In this document: positions 8,430 through 18,138 of the stretch, piece after piece
Position numbering within the stretch: position 1 is the stretch's first letter
Layout of the letters: each line of letters starts with the position of its first letter
Assembly: GCF_013371085.1 (NCBI RefSeq)
Contig: NZ_JABWCV010000011.1
Coordinates: forward strand, 62,001 to 126,000
From: Vreelandella maris
GTDB taxonomy: Bacteria > Pseudomonadota > Gammaproteobacteria > Pseudomonadales > Halomonadaceae
DNA length: 64,000 nucleotides
Direction of reading: 5' to 3'
Made by a program: the position numbers and the translations under genes
Notes under the pieces: model-generated
The model's input: the letters and a program-made list of their open reading frames with translations, nothing else
Databases searched by the model: none
What the model was told of the DNA's origin: nothing

Positions 8430-9779
8430 ATGATCGAAGTCAAAAAAGGCCTGGATCTCCCCATCGCGGGAGCGCCCGAGCAGCGTATTGAAGATGCGCG
8501 GCCTGTGCGCCACGTGGCAATCCTGGGTACCGACTACGTTGGCATGAAGCCGACGATGGAAGTCCAGGAAGGGGATAAGGTCAAACTAGGCCAATTGCTC
8601 TTCACCGACAAGAAAATTGATGGTGTGCGCTATACAGCGCCCGCTGCCGGTGAAGTGCTTGCAATAAACCGTGGCGAAAAACGTCGTTTACTATCTGTTG
8701 TGATCAAAGTCGACGAGACTGAGGAAGCGGTTGAATTCGCTGCTCATGATCGTAATGCCTTAACGCAGCTTGAACGTCAGGTCGTTGTTGACCAACTGGT
8801 AGAGTCGGGACTCTGGACGGCGTTACGCACGCGTCCTTTCTCGCGCACACCGGCAATCGATAGCACCCCGGCCGATATTTTTGTAACAGCCGTAGATACC
8901 CATCCTTTAAGCCCTGATCCTGCACTGATCATTAATGAGCAGCCGCAAGCATTTGAAGATGGCCTCAAGGTGTTAGCGCGCCTGACCGAGGGCAACGTCT
9001 TTCTTTGTACAGGGGAAAATGCCTCAATTCCGGGCGGTGAGGTGGAAGGTGTTAAAACCGAAAGCTTTACGGGTCCGCACCCAGCTGGGCTAGTGGGCAC
9101 CCATATTCATTACCTTTCTCCCGTCGCCCTGCATAAACAGGTTTGGCACATCGGCTATCAGGACGTTATCGCGTTCGGTAAGTTCTTTGTAGAAGGGAAG
9201 CTGGATATGAGCCGCGTGGTTGCCATTGGTGGCCCACGTGCTGAAAATCCTCGCTTGGTGCGTACCCGTATCGGCGCTAGCACGGATGAACTCCTGGCAG
9301 AAGAAGTCATCAAACCCGACGACACCCGTGTCATTTCTGGTTCTGTATTTTCTGGCTTTACTGCAGAAGGCAAACTTACCTATCTGGGACGCTTTAGCAA
9401 TCAAATTAGCCTGATTGAAGAAGGCAATAAGCGCATCTTACTTGGGTGGCTATCACTGGGCGCAGATCGACATTCTGTCCTGGGGATCTATCTTTCCAGA
9501 ATTAAAGGCTTGCGTAACTACGCACCCACCACATCAACCAATGGCTCAGAGCGCGCGATGGTGCCCGTTGGCTCATATGAAACGGTGATGCCGCTGGATA
9601 TCATGCCAACTCAGTTACTGCGTTCGCTGATCGTGGGCGACATTGAGGTTGCCATGCAGCTTGGGTGTTTGGAGCTGGACGAAGAGGACCTGGCGCTGTG
9701 TACGTACGTTTGCCCCGGCAAATACGAATATGGCCCCATCCTGCGTGACAATCTCACCATGATCGAGAAAGAGGCCTGA
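8430..9779 (+). CDS. nqrA: Na+-translocating NADH:quinone reductase subunit A
   Basis: A peripheral cytoplasmic subunit (449 residues, as in Vibrio) of the sodium-pumping respiratory complex I alternative that oxidises NADH and reduces ubiquinone. The N-terminus [14 protein letters not shown] and the following barrel-sandwich region ([17 protein letters not shown]) are characteristic of NqrA. It has no transmembrane segments, and no cofactor motif is visible, as expected. It is the first gene of an operon in the standard order A-F; its TGA overlaps the nqrB start region. It follows the candidate promoter at 8259-8287 and a leader with a tandem duplication. Confidence 0.97.
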   Translation: MIEVKKGLDLPIAGAPEQRIEDARPVRHVAILGTDYVGMKPTMEVQEGDKVKLGQLLFTDKKIDGVRYTAPAAGEVLAINRGEKRRLLSVVIKVDETEEAVEFAAHDRNALTQLERQVVVDQLVESGLWTALRTRPFSRTPAIDSTPADIFVTAVDTHPLSPDPALIINEQPQAFEDGLKVLARLTEGNVFLCTGENASIPGGEVEGVKTESFTGPHPAGLVGTHIHYLSPVALHKQVWHIGYQDVIAFGKFFVEGKLDMSRVVAIGGPRAENPRLVRTRIGASTDELLAEEVIKPDDTRVISGSVFSGFTAEGKLTYLGRFSNQISLIEEGNKRILLGWLSLGADRHSVLGIYLSRIKGLRNYAPTTSTNGSERAMVPVGSYETVMPLDIMPTQLLRSLIVGDIEVAMQLGCLELDEEDLALCTYVCPGKYEYGPILRDNLTMIEKEA

Positions 9780-9781
9780 TG

Positions 9782-11005
9782 ATGGGTATTCAACAGACAC
9801 TCCAAAATATCGAGCCGCATTTCCACAAAGGCGGAAAGTACGAAAAGTTCTATCCGCTCTTTGAAGCGGTAGATACCATTTTTTACTCACCGCCAAGCGT
9901 TACTAAAACTACCGCCCACGTGCGTGACGGTATCGACCTTAAGCGCATCATGATTACCGTGTGGCTGTGTACCTTCCCAGCAATGTTCTTTGGTATGTGG
10001 AACGCAGGCTGGCAAGCAAACACGGCTATTGATGCAGGCTACGCTTCTATGGGTGGCTGGCGCGAAGCGATTATGACGACCTTGGCGTCAGGTCATGATG
10101 CCAGCAGCTTATGGGCTAACTTTGTCCTTGGCGCGACTTACTTCTTGCCAATCTACTTAGTCACTTTTGTGGTGGGTGGTTTCTGGGAAGTTTTGTTTGC
10201 CATCAAGCGTGGTCACGAAGTTAACGAAGGTTTCTTCGTTACCTCCGTGCTATTCGCATTGATACTGCCCGCGACCATTCCGTTGTGGCAAGTTGCGCTG
10301 GGTATTACCTTTGGTGTGGTAATCGGTAAAGAGATCTTCGGTGGTACGGGTAAGAATTTCTTGAACCCAGCGCTTACCGGCCGTGCTTTCCTCTACTTTG
10401 CCTACCCCGCGCAGATTTCGGGCGATGCGGTATGGGTTGCTGCAGATGGTTACACTGGTGCGACGGCGCTTTCGCTGGCATTCCAAGATGGTATGTCGGC
10501 GTTGACCGACACCTTTAGTTGGTGGGATGCCTTCCTAGGCTTCATCCCCGGTTCTGTGGGTGAAGTGTCGACTCTAGCGATCTTTATTGGTGCTGCAGTA
10601 CTGCTGTGGACGCGGATTGCCTCGTGGCGAATCATGCTTGGCGTATTTTTGGGCATGGTGGCTACCAGCACGCTCTTTAATCTCATCGGCTCCGACTCCA
10701 ATGCGATGTTTGCCATGCCGTGGTACTGGCATCTGGTAATCGGTGGTTTCGCTTTTGGTATGGTGTTCATGGCCACTGACCCGGTGTCAGCATCGATGAC
10801 CAACCAAGGCCGTTTGATATTTGGTGCGCTGATTGGTGTGATGACCGTATTGATTCGCGTTGTGAACCCGGCTTTCCCGGAAGGCATCATGTTGGCTATC
10901 TTGTTTGCTAACCTGTTTGCACCGCTGATTGACCATTTCTTCGTCCAGGCCAACATCAAGCGTCGCGTTAAGCGTACCGGCGTACCGGCCGAGGAGACTG
11001 CCTAA
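9782..11005 (+). CDS. nqrB: Na+-translocating NADH:quinone reductase subunit B
   Basis: An integral membrane subunit (407 residues) with about ten hydrophobic helices, carrying covalently bound FMN and contributing to the sodium channel and quinone site. The flavinylation motif is seen as [11 protein letters not shown], with Thr228 as the likely phosphoester-linked residue (equivalent to Thr236 of Vibrio). The start at 9782 matches the family N-terminus (MGIQQ) and sits 7 bases after GAGG; an adjacent ATG at 9779 overlaps the nqrA stop. Translational coupling to nqrA is likely. The stop overlaps the nqrC start by one base. Confidence 0.97.
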   Translation: MGIQQTLQNIEPHFHKGGKYEKFYPLFEAVDTIFYSPPSVTKTTAHVRDGIDLKRIMITVWLCTFPAMFFGMWNAGWQANTAIDAGYASMGGWREAIMTTLASGHDASSLWANFVLGATYFLPIYLVTFVVGGFWEVLFAIKRGHEVNEGFFVTSVLFALILPATIPLWQVALGITFGVVIGKEIFGGTGKNFLNPALTGRAFLYFAYPAQISGDAVWVAADGYTGATALSLAFQDGMSALTDTFSWWDAFLGFIPGSVGEVSTLAIFIGAAVLLWTRIASWRIMLGVFLGMVATSTLFNLIGSDSNAMFAMPWYWHLVIGGFAFGMVFMATDPVSASMTNQGRLIFGALIGVMTVLIRVVNPAFPEGIMLAILFANLFAPLIDHFFVQANIKRRVKRTGVPAEETA

Positions 11006-11826
11006 TGGCACAAGGTAACAACTCCATCAAGAAAGTCCTGATCGTGGCGTTTGCACTTTGTATCGTGTGCTCCGTCATTGTCTCGACTGCGGCGGTCGCA
11101 TTGCGACCCGCACAACAGCTCAACCAGGAGCTTGATCGTAAAACCAACATCTTGAACGTCGCCAAACTGTATGAGCCTGGCATGGACGTTGAAGAGGTGT
11201 TTAGCGAAGAGATCACCGCTCGGGTCGTTGACTTGGATACCGGTGAGTATTCTGATGAGTTTGATCCTGATACCTACGATAGCTTTGAAGCTGCCCGTGA
11301 CCCTGCATCGGGTCGCACGCTATCCGGTGACCAGGACATCGCAGGTCTATCGCGAGTCGAAAACTACGCCACCGTATACTTGATTGGTGGCGAAGATAAT
11401 CCGGAGCAGATCGTACTCCCTATTCGTGGTCAAGGTCTGTGGGGCTTAATGCGCGGTTTCCTGGCAGTAGAGGGTGATGGCAATACGATTGTTAGTATCA
11501 CCTACTATGAGCACAGTGAAACGCCAGGCCTGGGTGCTGAAGTAAACAATCCTCGCTGGCAGGCTCAGTGGGAAGGGAAAAAGATTTACGATGAAGAGGG
11601 CGACCTCTCACCGGAGATCCACCTGACCAAGGGCGGCGCTAGCGGCGAATACGAAGTAGACGCACTATCTGGTGCTACGCTAACCAGTAACGGCGTGACT
11701 AACATGCTGCAGTTCTGGTTAAGCGAAGAAGCTTTCGGTCCCTATTTGGCTAAATTCCGCAGCGGTACTGAGCCGGAAGACGCCGAAGAGACCGATACCG
11801 ACTTCGAAGACGTTGAGGGGGCCTGA
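11005..11826 (+). CDS. nqrC: Na+-translocating NADH:quinone reductase subunit C
   Basis: A subunit with one N-terminal transmembrane anchor (about residues 10-32) and a large periplasmic flavoprotein domain. The SGAT flavinylation site is present, with Thr225, the same number as in Vibrio cholerae NqrC. Length is 273 residues, slightly longer than usual because of an acidic C-terminal tail ([16 protein letters not shown]) that fits a halophile. It begins at the last base of the nqrB stop and ends 2 bases before nqrD, so the genes are tightly coupled. FMN attachment requires ApbE, which is not in this window. Confidence 0.97.
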   Translation: MAQGNNSIKKVLIVAFALCIVCSVIVSTAAVALRPAQQLNQELDRKTNILNVAKLYEPGMDVEEVFSEEITARVVDLDTGEYSDEFDPDTYDSFEAARDPASGRTLSGDQDIAGLSRVENYATVYLIGGEDNPEQIVLPIRGQGLWGLMRGFLAVEGDGNTIVSITYYEHSETPGLGAEVNNPRWQAQWEGKKIYDEEGDLSPEIHLTKGGASGEYEVDALSGATLTSNGVTNMLQFWLSEEAFGPYLAKFRSGTEPEDAEETDTDFEDVEGA

Positions 11827-11828
11827 TC

Positions 11829-12497
11829 ATGGCGGACGTAAATGCAAAAGGTGTTTTAACAGCGCCGATTTTCCATAATAACCCTATTGCGTTGCAGATC
11901 CTTGGGATTTGCTCGGCACTAGCGGTAACGACCAGCATGAGTGTGTCGCTGGTGATGGCATTGGCGGTTATTTTTGTAACGTCGTTTTCAAACCTGTTCG
12001 TATCGTTGATTAGGAATCATATTCCTTCCTCGATTCGTATCATCGTGCAGATGACCATTATTGCCTCGCTGGTAATCGTGGTAGATCAGATTTTGAAAGC
12101 GTATGCCTATGAGATGTCTAAGCAGCTTTCCGTATTCGTTGGTTTGATCATTACTAACTGTATCGTCATGGGACGTGCAGAAGGTTTTGCGATGTCCAAC
12201 ACGCCGGGCATGTCATTTTTAGACGGTGTTGGCAACGGCCTTGGGTATGGTTTCGTGCTTATGGTGGTTGGCTTCTTCCGTGAGCTACTCGGTTCAGGCA
12301 GCATTTTTGGTATCACTATCCTCCAGACCGTTCAAAATGGTGGTTGGTACGTTCCCAATGGCTTGCTGTTATTGCCGCCTTCAGCGTTCTTTATTATTGG
12401 TCTACTAATTTGGGTAATGCGTGCCGTTAACCCGGAACAGGTAGAAGATAATGAGTTCAAAATGAAGGAAAACACCAAGCCCAAGGAGGCCGTGTAA
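11829..12497 (+). CDS. nqrD: Na+-translocating NADH:quinone reductase subunit D
   Basis: A small integral membrane subunit (222 residues, six predicted helices) homologous to RnfE/NqrE. With NqrE it forms the inverted-repeat membrane pair that holds an iron centre between conserved cysteines; here Cys are seen in LGICSALAV and [14 protein letters not shown]. The ITNC...GRAE signature is typical of the family. It sits between nqrC (2-base gap) and nqrE (1-base gap). Confidence 0.97.
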   Translation: MADVNAKGVLTAPIFHNNPIALQILGICSALAVTTSMSVSLVMALAVIFVTSFSNLFVSLIRNHIPSSIRIIVQMTIIASLVIVVDQILKAYAYEMSKQLSVFVGLIITNCIVMGRAEGFAMSNTPGMSFLDGVGNGLGYGFVLMVVGFFRELLGSGSIFGITILQTVQNGGWYVPNGLLLLPPSAFFIIGLLIWVMRAVNPEQVEDNEFKMKENTKPKEAV

Positions 12498-12498
12498 C

Positions 12499-13116
12499 AT
12501 GGAACATTATCTGAGTCTTTTTGTTGCTTCGGTGTTTGTTGAAAACATGGCGCTGGCCTTCTTTTTGGGGATGTGTACTTTCTTGGCAGTGTCCAAAAAA
12601 GTCTCCTCAGCGATTGGCCTGGGTATCGCGGTAATCGTTGTATTAACCGTAACGGTGCCGGTCAATAATTTAGTATTCACCTACTTGCTACAAGAAGGTG
12701 CGCTAACGTGGACTGGCATCAGTGGTGCTGAAAACATTGATTTGTCTTTCCTTGGGCTGCTCTCCTACATCGGTGTTATTGCTGCGTTAGTACAAATCAT
12801 GGAGATGTTCCTTGATAAGTACGTGCCGTCGCTCTACAACGCGCTAGGGGTATTCCTGCCGCTGATTACCGTTAACTGCGCCATCCTGGGTGGCGTACTG
12901 TTCATGGTAGAGCGTAGCTATAACTTTGGTGAGGCTGTGGTCTATGGCTTTGGTGCAGGCACCGGCTGGGCGTTGGCCATTGCCGCCCTGGCGGGTATCC
13001 GTGAAAGGCTGAAGTACAGCGATGTGCCGAGTGGCCTTCAAGGGCTGGGCATTACTTTCATCACCGTGGGGCTAATGTCGTTGGGCTTTATGTCCTTCTC
13101 GGGCATTCAGCTTTAA
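12499..13116 (+). CDS. nqrE: Na+-translocating NADH:quinone reductase subunit E
   Basis: An integral membrane subunit (205 residues, six helices), partner of NqrD. The family motifs [15 protein letters not shown] and TVNCAILGG are visible and contain the conserved cysteines that bind the intramembrane iron. An AGGAGG SD lies about 8 bases before the ATG, inside the end of nqrD. A 71-base gap containing a short CCCAGCGGTG/CACCGCTGGG hairpin (13132-13156) separates it from nqrF; without a T-run this is more likely an mRNA processing or pausing element than a terminator. Confidence 0.97.
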   Translation: MEHYLSLFVASVFVENMALAFFLGMCTFLAVSKKVSSAIGLGIAVIVVLTVTVPVNNLVFTYLLQEGALTWTGISGAENIDLSFLGLLSYIGVIAALVQIMEMFLDKYVPSLYNALGVFLPLITVNCAILGGVLFMVERSYNFGEAVVYGFGAGTGWALAIAALAGIRERLKYSDVPSGLQGLGITFITVGLMSLGFMSFSGIQL

Positions 13117-13187
13117 TCGGAGCCGGTTTTTCCCAGCGGTGTCAAACACCGCTGGGTAATAGAAACCTTCAGCAATAGGAAACCGAC

Positions 13188-14420
13188 ATGGTTGATACAA
13201 CAGTCATCTTGCTCGGTGTTGTCATGTTCACGGTCATCGTTATTAGCTTAACGGCGATCATTCTGGCAGCGCGCAGCAAGCTTGTGAGTAGCGGGGACGT
13301 GACCATTGAGGTCAACGGCGACCCCGAGCACACTTTGAAAACCCAGGCCGGTGGCAAACTGCTTAATACGCTTGCTGCTAACGGTATTTTTCTCTCTTCC
13401 GCCTGTGGTGGCGGTGGTTCTTGTGCCCAGTGTAAGTGCCGTGTAGAAGAGGGCGGTGGCTCTATTCTGCCGACTGAAGAGTCGCATTTCACCATGCGTG
13501 AGAAGAAAGAGGGCTGGCGCCTGTCTTGTCAGGTACCTGTAAAGCAGGACATGAAAGTTGAAGTGCCTGAAGAAGTGTTTGGGGTGAAAAAGTGGGAATG
13601 TGAAGTTATTGCCAACCCCAACGTTGCCACCTTTATCAAAGAGCTGAACTTGAAACTACCCGAGGGCGAAGAAGTTGCCTTCCGCGCCGGTGGTTACGTA
13701 CAGCTTGTGGCACCGCCGTACGACATCAAGTTCTCTGACTTCGATATTGAAGAAGAGTACCGTGGTGATTGGGAAAAATTTGATATGTTCAAAATTTCCC
13801 ATAAGAACAATGAGGAAGTGATTCGCGCATACTCCATGGCGAACTACCCGGATGAGAAGGGTATCCTCAAGTTCAACATTCGTATTGCGACGCCGCCTCC
13901 TGGCACTAACCATCCGCCCGGCCTGATGTCTACCTACGTCTTCAATCTTAAAGAAGGTGACAAGGTGACCGTGATGGGGCCGTTTGGTGAGTTCTTTGCT
14001 CGCGATACTGACGCCGAAATGATCTTTATCGGTGGTGGTGCGGGTATGGCGCCAATGCGTAGTCATATCTTTGATCAGTTGAAGCGCTTGAAGTCTAAGC
14101 GCAAGATTACCTTCTGGTACGGTGCGCGCTCTTGGCGTGAGACCTTCTATAACGAAGAGTATGATCAGTTAGCCGAAGAGTTCCCGAACTTCGAGTGGCA
14201 CTTGGCGCTTTCTGATCCACAGCCGGAAGATAACTGGGAAGGGCCGACAGGCTTTATCCATAACGTTCTGTACGAAAACTATCTGAAGGACCATCCGGCA
14301 CCTGAAGATTGCGAGTACTACATGTGTGGTCCGCCGATGATGAACGCCTCGGTCATTAAGCTGTTGCTTGATATGGGCGTTGAGCCAGAAAATATCCTAT
14401 TGGATGATTTCGGTGGCTAA
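13188..14420 (+). CDS. nqrF: Na+-translocating NADH:quinone reductase subunit F (NADH dehydrogenase)
   Basis: The electron entry subunit (410 residues). One N-terminal transmembrane helix (about 6-27) is followed by a plant-type 2Fe-2S ferredoxin domain with Cys73, Cys79, Cys82 and Cys114. A ferredoxin-reductase module follows, with the FAD motif RAYSMANYP and the NAD-binding [11 protein letters not shown]. The C-terminal CGPPMM and LLDDFGG motifs are typical. SD AGGAAA precedes the ATG. It is the last gene before a strong terminator, so nqrM is probably transcribed separately or by read-through. Confidence 0.97.
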   Translation: MVDTTVILLGVVMFTVIVISLTAIILAARSKLVSSGDVTIEVNGDPEHTLKTQAGGKLLNTLAANGIFLSSACGGGGSCAQCKCRVEEGGGSILPTEESHFTMREKKEGWRLSCQVPVKQDMKVEVPEEVFGVKKWECEVIANPNVATFIKELNLKLPEGEEVAFRAGGYVQLVAPPYDIKFSDFDIEEEYRGDWEKFDMFKISHKNNEEVIRAYSMANYPDEKGILKFNIRIATPPPGTNHPPGLMSTYVFNLKEGDKVTVMGPFGEFFARDTDAEMIFIGGGAGMAPMRSHIFDQLKRLKSKRKITFWYGARSWRETFYNEEYDQLAEEFPNFEWHLALSDPQPEDNWEGPTGFIHNVLYENYLKDHPAPEDCEYYMCGPPMMNASVIKLLLDMGVEPENILLDDFGG

Positions 14421-14474
14421 TCAATCGTCATAATCGCAATGGTTATGAAGAAAGATTACTGCGGTAACAATGAG

Positions 14475-14508
14475 CGGGGCTGGCCTTTTGGTCAGCCCCG
14501 TTTGTGTT
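14475..14508 (+). terminator. Intrinsic terminator of the nqrA-F operon
   Basis: An 11-base stem (CGGGGCTGGCC with GGTCAGCCCCG, one G-T wobble) with a TTTT loop, followed by TTTGTGTT. Confidence 0.85.
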
Positions 14509-14684
14509 ACTGATAGGTATTTTAATGAGAAGTGCGCCGCGCTGATAACAACAGCCCACTGAGGTACAATAGGCTTAACAAACAAAGATTGTGAGGCACT
14601 AATCGGCCTGAGTGTTGTAGATAGAGGTGATGGCCGATTAGGTAAATAATAGAAAGTTAAGCAGTGACATGCTGGGAGGTTAAT

Positions 14685-14939
14685 ATGGCGATTTGGTTAC
14701 TGGTATTCGGCTTTATGGCACTGATTATGGGTGTCATGGCGGTGGGTGTCATCATGGGGCGTAAACCTATTGCAGGTTCATGCGGTGGTTTGAATCAAAT
14801 AGGCATGAAAGACGGCTGTGATATTTGTGGCGGTAAAGACGAAGTGTGCGAAGAAGAGAACCGCAAGCGTGGCAGTGAGCGGCGTCGTAGTGACGAAAGT
14901 CGCGGCGCTGACTTAGGCTATGACGCCACCCGCCGTTAA
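14685..14939 (+). CDS. nqrM: NqrM, Na+-NQR maturation factor (DUF539)
   Basis: A small membrane protein of 84 residues needed to deliver iron to the NqrD/NqrE site during assembly of Na+-NQR. One hydrophobic helix (residues 2-24) is followed by a cysteine-rich stretch with GSCGG and CDICGG plus another Cys, then a basic, Arg/Ser/Asp-rich tail. The ATG at 14685 has a near-perfect SD (GGGAGG, 5 bases away); an in-frame GTG at 14664 has none. It follows the nqr operon after a terminator, the usual location in Vibrio and Pseudomonas. A hairpin closes the gene downstream. Confidence 0.93.
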   Translation: MAIWLLVFGFMALIMGVMAVGVIMGRKPIAGSCGGLNQIGMKDGCDICGGKDEVCEEENRKRGSERRRSDESRGADLGYDATRR

Positions 14940-14959
14940 TAAGGCACATAGATAACGAA

Positions 14960-14988
14960 AAGGCGCATGTTCATATGAACTGCGCCTT
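14960..14988 (+). terminator. Hairpin after nqrM, probable terminator
   Basis: AAGGCGC pairs with GCGCCTT around an inner perfect palindrome GTTCAT/ATGAAC. The following bases (CTTAACGTTT) are only moderately T-rich, so termination strength is uncertain. Confidence 0.6.
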
Positions 14989-15011
14989 CTTAACGTTTAT
15001 GCCACAAGTGT

Positions 15012-15095
15012 CTGTTTGTCTTGGACTGTCTGCCTTGGGCCGTTTGCCTGGGACTGTTTGCCTGGGACTATCAGCCTTAGATCGTTTGTCGGCGA
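15012..15095 (+). repeat. Six tandem 14-bp degenerate repeats upstream of sthA
   Basis: Six units with an exact 14-base period and approximate consensus CTGTTTGCCTGGGA start at 15012, 15026, 15040, 15054, 15068 and 15082. Units 3 and 4 are nearly identical and the outer ones more diverged. The array ends 49 bases before the sthA start, so it lies in the promoter or leader of that gene. The period is not a multiple of three and no ORF uses it sensibly. It could be a multi-site regulator-binding array or a neutral minisatellite. Confidence 0.85.
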
Positions 15096-15144
15096 TCTTT
15101 TGACGAGAATGGGTTAACCCGAATAGGAAGGAGACGCAGAGAGT

Positions 15145-16536
15145 ATGGCGGTTCACAATTACGATGTCGTGGTAATCGGTACAGGGCCTGCGGGTGAAAG
15201 CGCGGCCATTAACGCTGCCAAGCATGGCAAACGCGTAGCGATTATTGAAAAGCAGGCTCAAGTAGGCGGTAACTGTACTCACTGGGGCACCATTCCCTCC
15301 AAAGCATTGCGTCATCAAGTCAAACAGATCATGGCGTTCAATACTAACCGTATGTTTCGCGATATCGGTGAGCCGCGCTGGTTCTCCTTTCCGAAAGTGA
15401 TGGAACGTTCACGTGGCACCATCGACAAGCAGGTAGAGATGCGCACGACATTTTATGCGCGTAACCGGATTGATCTCTTCCACGGCGTTGCCCGCTTTAA
15501 AGATGAACATACGCTGATAGTTCATGACCGCCAAGAAGGCATGGAAGAGCTGGTGGCCAAAAAAATCGTCATTGGTACCGGTTCACGCCCTTATCGCCCG
15601 GCGGACATTAACTTCCGGCATCCGCGTATTTACTGCTCCGACACCATTCTGAGCCTTTCGCATACGCCACGCACCCTAGTGATTTTCGGGGCAGGGGTGA
15701 TCGGCTGTGAGTACGCGTCAATCTTTTCTGGGTTAGGCGTCAAGGTTGATTTAATCAATAACCGTGACAGCCTACTGTCATTCCTGGACGATGAAATCAG
15801 CGATGCGCTCTCCTATCACCTTCGTAAGCACGGTGTATTGGTTCGCCATAATGAAGAGTATGAGAGTGTTGAGGGCGATGAAGCAGGTGTCGTAGTACGC
15901 CTAAAGTCAGGCAAGAAAATTCGCGCTGATGCATTTTTGTGGGCCAATGGGCGGACAGGCAATACCGATAGTCTAGGGCTCGAAAACATTGGCTTGAAGG
16001 CCAATGGCCGGGGCCAGCTCAGTGTTGATGAGCACTACCGCACCGAGGTTCCCCATATTTATGCAGCAGGCGACGTGATCGGTTGGCCAAGTCTGGCGAG
16101 TGCCGCCTACGATCAAGGCCTTAATTCATGCAACGAGCTGCTCGATAAAGAGTATCGCTTTGTTAGCGATGTACCCACCGGAATTTATACCATCCCTGAG
16201 ATCAGCTCGTTTGGCCCCAACGAGCGTGAGTTGACCGAAGCAAAAGTGCCCTACGAAGTTGGCAAAGCTTTCTTCAAAGATACTGCACGTGCGCAGATTA
16301 CCGGTGATACCGTGGGGATGCTTAAAATACTTTTCCACCAGGACACTCTGGAAATACTCGGGATTCACTGTTTTGGTGATCAGGCTTCTGAGATTCTGCA
16401 TATCGGTCAAGCGATCATGCAACAGAAGGGTGATGCCAATACGCTAAAGTATTTCGTTAACACTACTTTCAATTATCCCACCATGGCAGAAGCGTATCGG
16501 GTGGCCGCTCAAAATGGCTTGAATCGTGTTTTTTAA
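15145..16536 (+). CDS. sthA: Soluble pyridine nucleotide transhydrogenase
   Basis: A cytoplasmic FAD flavoprotein (463 residues) that moves reducing equivalents between NADPH and NAD. It has the disulfide-reductase fold: the FAD motif [13 protein letters not shown] at residues 8-20, the NAD(P)-binding [13 protein letters not shown] around 180-195, and the [13 protein letters not shown] motif. The redox region reads [13 protein letters not shown]: the second redox cysteine of lipoamide dehydrogenase is replaced by Thr, the hallmark of SthA. A purine-rich SD (AAGGAG) is about 11 bases before the ATG. It stands alone between nqrM and a convergent diguanylate cyclase, with a tandem repeat array just upstream. 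Confidence 0.96.
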   Translation: MAVHNYDVVVIGTGPAGESAAINAAKHGKRVAIIEKQAQVGGNCTHWGTIPSKALRHQVKQIMAFNTNRMFRDIGEPRWFSFPKVMERSRGTIDKQVEMRTTFYARNRIDLFHGVARFKDEHTLIVHDRQEGMEELVAKKIVIGTGSRPYRPADINFRHPRIYCSDTILSLSHTPRTLVIFGAGVIGCEYASIFSGLGVKVDLINNRDSLLSFLDDEISDALSYHLRKHGVLVRHNEEYESVEGDEAGVVVRLKSGKKIRADAFLWANGRTGNTDSLGLENIGLKANGRGQLSVDEHYRTEVPHIYAAGDVIGWPSLASAAYDQGLNSCNELLDKEYRFVSDVPTGIYTIPEISSFGPNERELTEAKVPYEVGKAFFKDTARAQITGDTVGMLKILFHQDTLEILGIHCFGDQASEILHIGQAIMQQKGDANTLKYFVNTTFNYPTMAEAYRVAAQNGLNRVF

Positions 16537-16574
16537 CCTCAGCTTTCATTGCTTTCTAGTTAAGTAATACGCTT

Positions 16575-17774
16575 TTAGCTGATGAGAGAATGGATATAGT
16601 TTTTTGCTTTTTCAGCGTTTTCTGAAGCCTTGGCGATGGGTGGTAACAAGCTTTCAACACGGTTGCGACCCAGCGACTTGGCTTGGTAGAGCGCTTTATC
16701 GGCAAATGAATATAGCTGCTCAAACGTAAGCGAGCCGCCATAACCCGTCGTTACGCCAATGCTAATGGTCGGGTTGGCATGTAAATTTAGGCCACCCAAC
16801 TCGCTAACTTCAATCTCTCGGCGTAGCCTATCCGCCACCTGCAGCGCGTCAGGGGTGGATGTGTTGGGCATTAACAAACAAAATTCTTCGCCACCAATTC
16901 TCGCTAATGTATCGGATGGGCGACTTAGTTGACGCAGTTTTTTGCTTACCTGACGCAGCACCTCATCGCCGGTAGGATGCCCATAGGTGTCGTTTATTTG
17001 CTTGAAGTGATCCAGGTCTAACAACAGCAGGCTAAGCGGCGTTTTATCACGCTGCGCTTGAGTCAGCACTGCGAAGGCTACATTGACCAAATGGCGCCGG
17101 TTATACAGCCCAGTTAATTCATCGGTGAGCATTAACTGATGCATTACGTTGCGCTGACGGTGCAGGCGGATAACTGCCATGCTAAGCGTGATCGCCGCGC
17201 CGATTATGACTACCAGTAGCACATTGATAGCGATTGAGAGCCGCTGCATCACCAAGCTTTGTTGCGAAGACATTGTGTAGACTTCTTCCAATAGTTTGTC
17301 ATAAAGCCATGCCAAGGAACCGCCAACTTTCATTGCTCCACGCTGCAACGGTTCAATAAGCTCTGGATGCTGATGGACTTCACGGGCCTGCTGGTTCAGG
17401 TCAGAAAGACGGTTATCAAGCTCGCTAAAATGATTAATAAGGTAGTTAACGTTAGAAGTGAGAAAGCGATCACGCTCAATATTGGTCTGTATGTTATTTA
17501 AATGCTGCTTGGAAGTTGCAATAAAGTGATCAATGTATTCAATATGTTTGTTGTTAGGCTGACGGCTACTTCCTTCTTCCAGCGCTTCACGTAATTGTGG
17601 TGCCGCTTGCTGGGCCAGCATAATATCACTAACCAGTTTGGTGTAGTTGGCACTGGCTTTTTGACAAGCGCTGTATACGTAGCTGCCCATGACTGCCGAC
17701 AAGGTGCAGAAAATGACGGCGAAAAGGAATGCCAAACATCCGCGAGGCTGGCGCAAATGATGAAGAATCGTCAT
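16575..17774 (-). CDS. Membrane-bound diguanylate cyclase (GGDEF) with periplasmic sensor region
   Basis: Makes c-di-GMP from two GTP at the inner membrane. It has 399 residues: transmembrane helix at about 12-34, a helical periplasmic sensor of about 145 residues, a second helix at about 180-203, then a GGDEF domain. The active site is GGEEF (294-298), and an RPSD sequence at 285-288, exactly five residues before it, is the product-inhibition I-site. There is no recognisable SD before the ATG; instead the start overlaps the TGA of a small upstream ORF (ATGA), which suggests translational coupling. The last 25 residues are a hydrophilic tail. It is convergent with sthA. The signal sensed is unknown. 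Confidence 0.93.
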   Translation of the reverse strand: MTILHHLRQPRGCLAFLFAVIFCTLSAVMGSYVYSACQKASANYTKLVSDIMLAQQAAPQLREALEEGSSRQPNNKHIEYIDHFIATSKQHLNNIQTNIERDRFLTSNVNYLINHFSELDNRLSDLNQQAREVHQHPELIEPLQRGAMKVGGSLAWLYDKLLEEVYTMSSQQSLVMQRLSIAINVLLVVIIGAAITLSMAVIRLHRQRNVMHQLMLTDELTGLYNRRHLVNVAFAVLTQAQRDKTPLSLLLLDLDHFKQINDTYGHPTGDEVLRQVSKKLRQLSRPSDTLARIGGEEFCLLMPNTSTPDALQVADRLRREIEVSELGGLNLHANPTISIGVTTGYGGSLTFEQLYSFADKALYQAKSLGRNRVESLLPPIAKASENAEKAKNYIHSLIS

Positions 17775-17974
17775 GACGCAATCAACGAGCTGTTAGTGAC
17801 GATGTCTCTCTTTGCAAAATGCCGCAAAAGAGCCAGCTCGTATGGCACATATGCGCGATTATTGACAGAGCACTTATTAAAAAAGCACTTATTAAAAGAG
17901 TGCTTATTAACAGAGCTCTTGATAAAACAATGCTTGTTAAAAGAGCACTTACGTTGCAAAGGACAGTTCTGCAT
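17771..17974 (-). CDS. Small Cys/Asn/Lys-rich repeat ORF coupled to the diguanylate cyclase
   Basis: A 67-codon ORF starts at an ATG preceded by a strong SD (GGGAGAGG, 4 bases away) and ends in a TGA that overlaps the cyclase ATG as ATGA. Its first half is built from the 15-bp tandem repeats, which read as pentapeptide units such as CSFNK, HSFNK, CFFNK and CSVNN. The second half is ordinary sequence (AYVPYELALLRHFAKR). There is no signal peptide. Coding is not proven: repeats of this length also keep other frames open. The SD and overlap argue that ribosomes do translate it and carry on into the cyclase, which has no SD of its own. Family unknown; it may be a leader peptide rather than a functional protein. 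Confidence 0.4.
   Translation of the reverse strand: MQNCPLQRKCSFNKHCFIKSSVNKHSFNKCFFNKCSVNNRAYVPYELALLRHFAKRDIVTNSSLIAS
17860..17949 (+). repeat. Six tandem 15-bp repeats before the diguanylate cyclase
   Basis: Six exact-period units with plus-strand consensus TATTAAAAGAGCACT start at 17860, 17875, 17890, 17905, 17920 and 17935. They are AT-rich compared with the surroundings. The period keeps the reading frame, so copy-number changes would lengthen or shorten the small ORF at 17771-17974 by five residues without breaking it. Confidence 0.9.
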
Positions 17975-18138
17975 GGCACCTCTCCCTTCAATGGCTAGGT
18001 AGTCCAATGAACAACTTGAAGACTTATCCTTATGTAACTTAAGCACTCACTCGCAATGTACGCTATCCAACAACTTTACTAATTGCAGGATCATACTTGT
18101 GCTCGTTATTATTAGTAAATTTTATAGGTCTTTGATAT

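Noticed and set aside
15012..15095. Possible CRISPR array (14-bp repeats)
   Set aside because: Units are directly adjacent with no spacers, degenerate and far too short; no cas genes nearby. The same holds for the 15-bp array at 17860-17949.
17595..18002. Plus-strand ORF of 135 codons with LLKEH-like pentapeptide repeats
   Set aside because: It arises from the 15-bp repeats plus the antisense of the cyclase; no SD and no fitting neighbours. The minus-strand small ORF has much better start evidence.
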